DNA from: JAUREX01 sp964472135
GTDB lineage: Bacteria; Pseudomonadota; Alphaproteobacteria; Rhodobacterales; Rhodobacteraceae
Direction: 5' to 3'
Assembly: GCA_964472135.1 (NCBI GenBank)
Contig: CAYYJB010000104.1
Coordinates: forward strand, 1-5,720
Length of the DNA: 5,720 nucleotides
Position numbers and translations under genes: made by a program. This document shows, in pieces, positions 1 through 3,882 of the stretch. The first letter of the stretch is position 1. Each line of letters begins with the position of its first letter. Under the pieces are notes generated by a model, which searched no databases, was not told the origin of the DNA, and saw only the letters and a program-made list of their open reading frames with translations.

Positions 1-26
1 AGGAGGAACAGCAGAACGGCGCGCAT
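1..26 (-). CDS. 5' end of a possible secreted or membrane protein gene (partial, runs off left edge)
   Basis: The minus strand has an ATG at 26-24 followed by eight complete codons reading M-R-A-V-L-L-F-L before the window ends. A basic residue followed by a run of hydrophobic residues is how Sec signal peptides or N-terminal membrane anchors begin, but eight residues cannot identify a family. It is the only ATG in its frame after an in-frame TAA about 45 nt upstream. It starts 64 nt after the stop of the molybdenum hydroxylase gene in the same direction, so it could be the next gene of an operon. The ribosome binding site is poor: only a GGGG run lies about 6 nt before the ATG. It does not resemble the N-terminus of a 2Fe-2S (CoxS-type) subunit. 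Whether it is real depends on sequence outside the window. Confidence 0.45.
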
Positions 27-90
27 GAGGGACCCCGCGGGATGGATGCGCGGAGCCTCGCACGGCGGAGGTTAACGGGGGGTGGACGGG

Positions 91-2370
91 TCAGCCCCGC
101 CGGGCGCCTTGCAGGGCGCGCCAGATCCGCTCGGGGGTGAGGGGTGTCTCGACCGGACCCGCGCCCGCCGCGGCGAGGGCGTCGCGCACGGCATTGGCGA
201 GCGCCCCGAGTGCGCCCACCGTGCCGGCCTCGCCGCAGCCCTTCATCCCGAGGGGATTGCGGGTGGAGGGGACGGGTTCGCTGAAAAAGTGGATCGGGGG
301 CACGTCATCGGCACGCGGGATCGCGTAATCCATGAGGCTGCCGGTCAGAAGCTGCCCCTCGGCGTCGTGGATGAGCGCCTCGGACATCACCTGCCCGATC
401 CCCTGCACGACCCCGCCATGCACCTGCCCCGCGACCAGATCGGGCGCGACGAGCGTGCCGAAATCGTCGACGACGGTATAGCGGTCGATCCGGGTGCGGC
501 CCGTCTCGGGGTCGATCTCGACCTCGACCAGATGGGCGCCGTTCGGATAGGACCGCCCCGGCAGGCGCGCCTCGGTGCGGTGGCGCAGGAGGTCGGCGCG
601 CCCGGCCGCGCGGGCCATCTGCGCGGCCTCGGACAGGCTGAGCGCGAGGTTCGAGCCCGGCGCGCGAAAGGCCCCGTCATCGAAGCGCACGCCCTCCGCC
701 CCCGTCTGGGCCGCGACGAAGGGGCTGAAGGCCGCGATCATGGTCGCGACGGTCGCGAGGGTCGCGTTCGTCTGCACCGTGACCGAGCGCGACCCGCCCG
801 TGCCGCCGCCCTTGGGGATCCGGTCGCTGTCGCCCTGAAGGATGCGGATACGCTCGGTCGGGATGCCGGTGTTGGCGGCGAGGAAGCGGGCATAGACCGT
901 CTCGTGCCCCTGTCCGTTCGATTGCGTCCCGACCGCGAGGGTGACGGTGCCGTCTTCCTCGAACACGATCTCGGCCGCCTCGGACGGATCGCCGAGGATC
1001 GATTCGACATAGAGCCCGAGGCCCATGCCCCGCAGCATGCCGCGCCCGGCCGACCCCGCCCGGCGCGCGGCGAAGCCCGCGGCGTCGCCCTCGGCCGCGA
1101 CGCGCTCGAGGATGCGGAGGAAATCGCCCGTGTCGTAGCTTTCGCCCGTGGCGGTCGCATGGGGGAAGGCGCGCACGAGGTTGCGCCGGCGCAGCTCGAA
1201 CGGATCGGCGCCGAGGGTGCGCGCGGCCTCGTCGATCGCGCGTTCGAGCGTCATGATCGCCTCGGGCCGGCCGGCGCCGCGATAGGCATCGACCTGCGTC
1301 GTGTGGGTGTAGATCCCGCGCGCCTCCATGCAGGCGGCCGGGATGTCGTAGACCCCCGTCAGCACCTTGGAGAAAAGCTCGGACTGGATCGCCTGACCGA
1401 ACTGCGAATTGTAGGCCCCGAGGTTCGACAGCAGCCGCACGCGATAGCCCGTGATGCGCAGCCCGTCGTCGAAGGCAAGCTCGGCCTCGGCCTCGAGGTC
1501 GCGGCCGGCGTTGTCCGAGAGCATCGCCTCGGAGCGGTCCGACATCCAGCGCACCGGGCGGCCGAGCACACGCGCGGCGGCGGCGATCGCGACATATTCG
1601 GGATAGCCCATCGACTTCATCCCGAAGCCGCCGCCGACATCGGGGATGGTGACGCGGACGGCCTCGGGCGGAAGGCCGAAATGCTCGGCGAGCTGGTCGC
1701 GGATCGCCCAGACGCCCTGCCCGCCGAAGGCGAGGTGCAGCCGGCCGTCCTGCCAGTGCGCGAAGGCGCCGCGCGGCTCCATCGAGAAGGCGGCGATGCG
1801 CCCCTGCCGGGTCGTGACGGCGATGCGGTGCCGGGCGGCGGCAAAGGCGGCCTCGGTCGCGGCCGCATCGCCCGCCCGCCAGAGATAGGCGATGTTGTCG
1901 GGCACCTCGGGGTGCACGACCGGGCCGCCCGGCGCGAGGTCGAGCTTGGCCTCGAGCCCCTCGAGGTCGAGCTCGACCATCTCGGCCGCGATCCGCGCCT
2001 CGGCCGCCGTCCCGGCAACCACGATCGCGACCGGCTCGCCGACAAAGCGCACGACCCCGCGCGCCAGAACCGGGCGCACCGGCCCCGCCCCGCGCGCCCC
2101 GCCGCGGTCCTGCACGCGCACGCCGCGCATCGCGGGGTTGATCCCGAGCGCATCGAGCTCCGCCCCCGCCAGCACCGCCTGCACCCCCGGCGCCGCGCGC
2201 GCCGCATCGAGGTTGATCCCGCGGATGGCGGCATGGGCCATGGGCGAACGCACGAAGGCCGCGTGAAGCGCGTCGGCCGGGGCGATGTCGTCGATGTAGC
2301 GCCCCGTGCCGGTCAGAAAGCGCGCGTCCTCAAGCCTCTTGCCCGTCTGGTGGGTTCCGAAAACACCCAT
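91..2370 (-). CDS. Xanthine dehydrogenase family molybdopterin-binding (large) subunit, CoxL 'form II' type
   Basis: This 759-residue protein is a catalytic large subunit of the molybdenum hydroxylase family (xanthine dehydrogenase, aldehyde oxidase, CO dehydrogenase-like). These enzymes bind molybdopterin cytosine dinucleotide and hydroxylate aldehydes or N-heterocycles, passing electrons to 2Fe-2S and FAD partners. The N-terminal a/b hammerhead domain covers roughly residues 15-135 (GTGRYIDD at 21-28, VGEPVA at 110-115). The Mo-cofactor domains follow, with MEPRGA at 197-202, GGQGVW at 216-221, GGGFGMK at 246-252, the AYRGAGR active-site loop at 362-368, GQGHET at 486-491, GGTGGSRS at 522-529 and KGCGEAGT at 710-717, where E713 is the expected catalytic base. 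Length and motif order indicate an intact protein. AYRGAGR instead of AYxCSFR argues against a genuine CO dehydrogenase, and the substrate cannot be told. Two ATGs are adjacent (2373 and 2370). I chose 2370 because AGGAGG at 2381-2376 is then 5 nt away rather than 2. No CoxM- or CoxS-like gene lies beside it in the window. Confidence 0.93.
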   Translation of the reverse strand: MGVFGTHQTGKRLEDARFLTGTGRYIDDIAPADALHAAFVRSPMAHAAIRGINLDAARAAPGVQAVLAGAELDALGINPAMRGVRVQDRGGARGAGPVRPVLARGVVRFVGEPVAIVVAGTAAEARIAAEMVELDLEGLEAKLDLAPGGPVVHPEVPDNIAYLWRAGDAAATEAAFAAARHRIAVTTRQGRIAAFSMEPRGAFAHWQDGRLHLAFGGQGVWAIRDQLAEHFGLPPEAVRVTIPDVGGGFGMKSMGYPEYVAIAAAARVLGRPVRWMSDRSEAMLSDNAGRDLEAEAELAFDDGLRITGYRVRLLSNLGAYNSQFGQAIQSELFSKVLTGVYDIPAACMEARGIYTHTTQVDAYRGAGRPEAIMTLERAIDEAARTLGADPFELRRRNLVRAFPHATATGESYDTGDFLRILERVAAEGDAAGFAARRAGSAGRGMLRGMGLGLYVESILGDPSEAAEIVFEEDGTVTLAVGTQSNGQGHETVYARFLAANTGIPTERIRILQGDSDRIPKGGGTGGSRSVTVQTNATLATVATMIAAFSPFVAAQTGAEGVRFDDGAFRAPGSNLALSLSEAAQMARAAGRADLLRHRTEARLPGRSYPNGAHLVEVEIDPETGRTRIDRYTVVDDFGTLVAPDLVAGQVHGGVVQGIGQVMSEALIHDAEGQLLTGSLMDYAIPRADDVPPIHFFSEPVPSTRNPLGMKGCGEAGTVGALGALANAVRDALAAAGAGPVETPLTPERIWRALQGARRG

Positions 2371-2375
2371 CATCG

Positions 2376-2381
2376 CCTCCT
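2376..2381 (-). promoter_or_regulatory. Shine-Dalgarno site of the molybdenum hydroxylase gene
   Basis: On the minus strand the sequence reads AGGAGG-CG-ATG-ATG. The perfect AGGAGG is 2 nt from the first ATG and 5 nt from the second, which favours the second ATG (2370) as the start. The site begins 7 nt after the foot of a strong hairpin, so ribosome access may be influenced by that structure. Confidence 0.8.
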
Positions 2382-2388
2382 GCGCCTG

Positions 2389-2417
2389 CTGCCGCGCGCG
2401 GATGGCGCGCGCGGCAG
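2389..2417 (-). repeat. Perfect 12-bp inverted repeat (intercistronic mRNA hairpin)
   Basis: Bases 2389-2400 (CTGCCGCGCGCG read without the loop) pair perfectly with 2406-2417, leaving a 5-nt loop at 2401-2405. Eleven of the twelve pairs are G-C. It lies in the 88-nt gap between the decarboxylase stop and the hydroxylase start. No T-run follows the stem on the minus strand, so it does not look like a classical intrinsic terminator. It may instead stabilise or separate the upstream message, attenuate read-through, or modulate translation of the next gene. A smaller inverted repeat in the same gap, GCCGA-T-TCGGC at 2425-2435, and a longer-range 6-bp pairing of 2423-2428 with 2455-2460 across the decarboxylase stop codon, add to the structure. 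Confidence 0.75.
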
Positions 2418-2458
2418 AGAGGGAGCCGATTCGGCGCGCGAGCGCAACCCGCCACGGC

Positions 2459-3601
2459 TCAGGCCGCGCGGAGCACCGTCTCGATCGCGAGCGCGCCGAA
2501 GCCGTTGAAGCGGGTATTCGTCGCGGTCGAATAGGCCCCGAGGCCGTCGAAGAGGACGTAATCCTCTTCGGCCAGATCCTCGGGCAGCGCGAATTCGCCC
2601 GGCAGGCGGTCGGTGCTGTCGCAGGTCGGGCCGAAGACGGTGCGGGCAACGGTGGCGCCCGTCCGCTCGACCCCCTCGGACGTCAGCACGCGCAGCCGCG
2701 TCAGCGCCCCGATCAGCGGCAGTTCGGCCAGCGCGCCATAGACCCCGTCATTGAGGAACACATGCGCCCCGTCACGGACCGCGCGCACCCGCGTCGCCAG
2801 CGTGAACGCCTCGGCCACAAGGCCGCGCCCCGGCTCGCAGACGAGCGACGGCGGATCCTCGGGGAAGAAGGCATCGCGCGCCCGCCCGATCTCGGCGAAG
2901 ATCGCGCCAAGGTCGGGGGCCGCCTCGGGCCGACGCCACGACGGAAAGCCGCCGCCGACGTTGAGGCGCGCGATCCGCACCCCGGCCGCGTCCGCGATCC
3001 GCGCCGCCGCCGCGATATAGGCCGTCCACGCGGCCGGATCGGTGCATTGCGTGCCCGGATGGAAGGTCAGCGCCGGCACGAAGCCCGCCTGCGCGACCTC
3101 GGCAAGCAGCGCCACCGCCGCGGGCTCGGTCGCGCCGAACTTGGCGCCGAAGTCATAGGCCGCGCCCGCCACCGGCAGCTTGAAGCGCACCGCGATCTCG
3201 GTGCCGCGCGCCGGCACGAGGGCAATGAGCTTGGCAAGCTCGGAGGCGCTGTCGACCGAATAGCTCGCGACGCCCTGTCCCACGGCATAGGCAATCTCGG
3301 CCCGGGTGCGGACGGGGTTGTTGTAGTGCAGCGCCGCGTCGGGCTGCAGGCGGCGGACCATCTCGATCTCGGCGGGCGAGGCGACGTCATAGCCGCGCAG
3401 ACCGGCCGCGCCGAGGTTGGCCACGACCATCTCCTCGGGGTTCGACTTCACCGCATAGGTGACAAGGCCCGGAAAGCCCTCGATGAAGCGGCGCGCGGTC
3501 GCCTGCAGAACGGCGGGCGCGAAGAACAGCACCGGGTTCTCGGGCTGCATCGAGGCGATGAATTCGGGCGGGTCCGCCCAGATCGTTTTCGTCAGTCCCA
3601 T
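2459..3601 (-). CDS. Fold-III PLP-dependent ornithine/lysine decarboxylase
   Basis: This 380-residue protein decarboxylates a basic amino acid, most likely ornithine to putrescine, in cytosolic polyamine synthesis. It belongs to the alanine-racemase-fold (eukaryotic-type) ornithine decarboxylases, not the large fold-I enzymes of E. coli. The N-terminal TIM barrel carries the PLP lysine K52 in YAVKSNP (49-55), HYNNP at 92-96, H181 in FHPGTQC (180-186) that should stack on the cofactor ring, GGGFP at 216-220 and the phosphate-binding EPGR at 256-259. The C-terminal beta domain carries D285 in NDGVYG, the CDSTD loop at 327-331 with the catalytic cysteine C327, and Y357 in GAYS. All equivalents of the key ODC residues are present and the length is normal. 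The start at 3601 follows GGAAAGGA with 7 nt spacing. The frame stays open for 53 codons upstream, but 17 of those 53 end in A or T against 4 of the first 40 codons of the gene, so the short form is preferred. Lysine or dual specificity cannot be excluded. Confidence 0.93.
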   Translation of the reverse strand: MGLTKTIWADPPEFIASMQPENPVLFFAPAVLQATARRFIEGFPGLVTYAVKSNPEEMVVANLGAAGLRGYDVASPAEIEMVRRLQPDAALHYNNPVRTRAEIAYAVGQGVASYSVDSASELAKLIALVPARGTEIAVRFKLPVAGAAYDFGAKFGATEPAAVALLAEVAQAGFVPALTFHPGTQCTDPAAWTAYIAAAARIADAAGVRIARLNVGGGFPSWRRPEAAPDLGAIFAEIGRARDAFFPEDPPSLVCEPGRGLVAEAFTLATRVRAVRDGAHVFLNDGVYGALAELPLIGALTRLRVLTSEGVERTGATVARTVFGPTCDSTDRLPGEFALPEDLAEEDYVLFDGLGAYSTATNTRFNGFGALAIETVLRAA

Positions 3602-3608
3602 CGGCGTG

Positions 3609-3616
3609 TCCTTTCC
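3609..3616 (-). promoter_or_regulatory. Shine-Dalgarno site that decides the decarboxylase start
   Basis: On the minus strand the sequence reads GGAAAGGA, then 7 nt, then the ATG at 3601-3599. The AAGGA core (3613-3609) is at standard spacing. It supports the 3601 start over the upstream in-frame ATG at 3760, which lacks a comparable site. Confidence 0.7.
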
Positions 3617-3653
3617 ACCGGCCAACAGAACGCGAGCCTTGCCCCGGCAATCG

Positions 3654-3687
3654 GGTTGGGGAACGCGCGTTTGCGTCACAACCAACC
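3654..3687 (-). repeat. Inverted repeat in the decarboxylase leader, possible RNA stem
   Basis: GGTTGG at 3654-3659 is complementary to CCAACC at 3682-3687, a 6-bp stem enclosing 22 nt. In the decarboxylase transcript an inner stem of about 4 bp (ACGC with GCGT, around 3665-3678) can form inside it. Just downstream in the transcript, CCCG...CGGG can pair around a 5-nt loop, and TTGCC-CC-GGCAA spans 3639-3650. The set lies about 50-90 nt before the decarboxylase ATG, where a leader regulatory RNA would sit. Its function is not established. Confidence 0.4.
3662..3671. promoter_or_regulatory. Perfect 10-bp palindrome AACGCGCGTT, candidate operator
   Basis: AACGCGCGTT reads identically on both strands and lies 60 nt upstream of the decarboxylase start, inside the loop of the larger GGTTGG/CCAACC repeat. 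Perfect short palindromes in divergent intergenic regions are often dimeric regulator sites. CpG-rich palindromes also arise easily by chance in such GC-rich DNA, so this remains a candidate only. Confidence 0.3.
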
Positions 3688-3731
3688 AGGCCAGGTGCGT
3701 ATGAGCCGCCCTTTTCCTGAAAACGGACCGC

Positions 3732-3766
3732 GCATATGGGGCAGAATCGCCCGTCTGCATAGGGGG
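3732..3766. repeat. Short direct repeat GCATAtGGGG / GCATAgGGGG
   Basis: Bases 3732-3741 and 3757-3766 match at nine of ten positions, with starts 25 bp apart, roughly two and a half helical turns. Between and within them, GCAGA (3741-3745) and TCTGC (3754-3758) form a 5-bp inverted repeat around 8 nt. The arrangement sits near the middle of the divergent intergenic region and could be a pair of regulator half-sites or part of a promoter. No known consensus is recognised. Confidence 0.35.
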
Positions 3767-3778
3767 AAAATGGGCCTC

Positions 3779-3797
3779 GGGCGAAGTTTTTTCGCCC
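3779..3797. repeat. 7-bp inverted repeat with A/T loop
   Basis: GGGCGAA at 3779-3785 pairs with TTCGCCC at 3791-3797 around a 5-nt GTTTT loop. It overlaps the start of the C-run tract. No gene ends nearby on either strand and no T-run follows on the plus strand, so a terminator role is unlikely. It would lie in the valS leader if transcription starts upstream of it. Confidence 0.4.
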
Positions 3798-3824
3798 CCC
3801 CGCCGCCCCCGTTTCCCCCCGCCC
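3795..3824 (-). other. G-quadruplex-type motif on the minus strand
   Basis: The plus strand has C-runs of 7 (3795-3801), 5 (3806-3810), 6 (3815-3820) and 3 (3822-3824), separated by 4, 4 and 1 nt. The minus strand therefore fits the standard pattern of four G-runs of three or more with loops of 1-7 nt. A further C5 lies at 3836-3840. The tract ends 58 nt before the valS start codon, on the template strand of valS, and is outside any recognised coding region. Confidence 0.6.
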
Positions 3825-3882
3825 TTTTCCTCGCGCCCCCAGGCCGCTAGAAGGCCCCCGACGCAGGTCCGGGGGGCGCATC

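Larger units (their letters stand above)
3602..3882. other. Divergent intergenic region between the decarboxylase and valS
   Basis: This 281-bp stretch must hold the start signals of two divergent genes. The half next to the decarboxylase (about 3602-3790) is less GC-rich than the flanking genes and contains an inverted repeat, a palindrome and a short direct repeat, each listed separately. The half next to valS (about 3791-3845) is almost entirely pyrimidine on the plus strand, dominated by C-runs. I looked for paired -35 (TTGAC-like) and -10 elements in both directions and found none at acceptable spacing that I would call. No tRNA or T-box-like leader is visible before valS. Confidence 0.7.

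Noticed and set aside
91..2370. Annotation as a true aerobic CO dehydrogenase large subunit (coxL)
   Set aside because: The active-site loop is AYRGAGR, not the AYxCSFR that carries the copper-binding cysteine of form I CO dehydrogenase.
2389..2417. Rho-independent terminator after the decarboxylase gene
   Set aside because: The stem is strong, but the sequence following it on the minus strand is CAGGCGCAGGAGG, without a T-run, and it leads directly into a ribosome binding site.
82..2508. 808-codon open frame on the plus strand
   Set aside because: It lies antisense to the molybdenum hydroxylase gene, whose protein has complete family motifs. The antisense product is Arg/Gly/Ala/His-rich with no recognisable domain, as expected from GC-rich codon bias.
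2371..2649. N-terminal extension of the molybdenum hydroxylase frame to 2649
   Set aside because: The extension would overlap the 3' end of the decarboxylase and is Ser/Arg/Pro-rich shadow sequence. The consensus AGGAGG at 2381-2376 fixes the start near 2370.
2306..3850. 514-codon open frame on the plus strand
   Set aside because: It is antisense to the decarboxylase and reads through the intergenic region into the C-rich tract. Its product is low-complexity and Arg-rich.
3700..3882. T-box leader or other tRNA-responsive element before valS
   Set aside because: No T-box-like stem set or terminator hairpin with T-run is present, and T-boxes are characteristic of Gram-positive bacteria.
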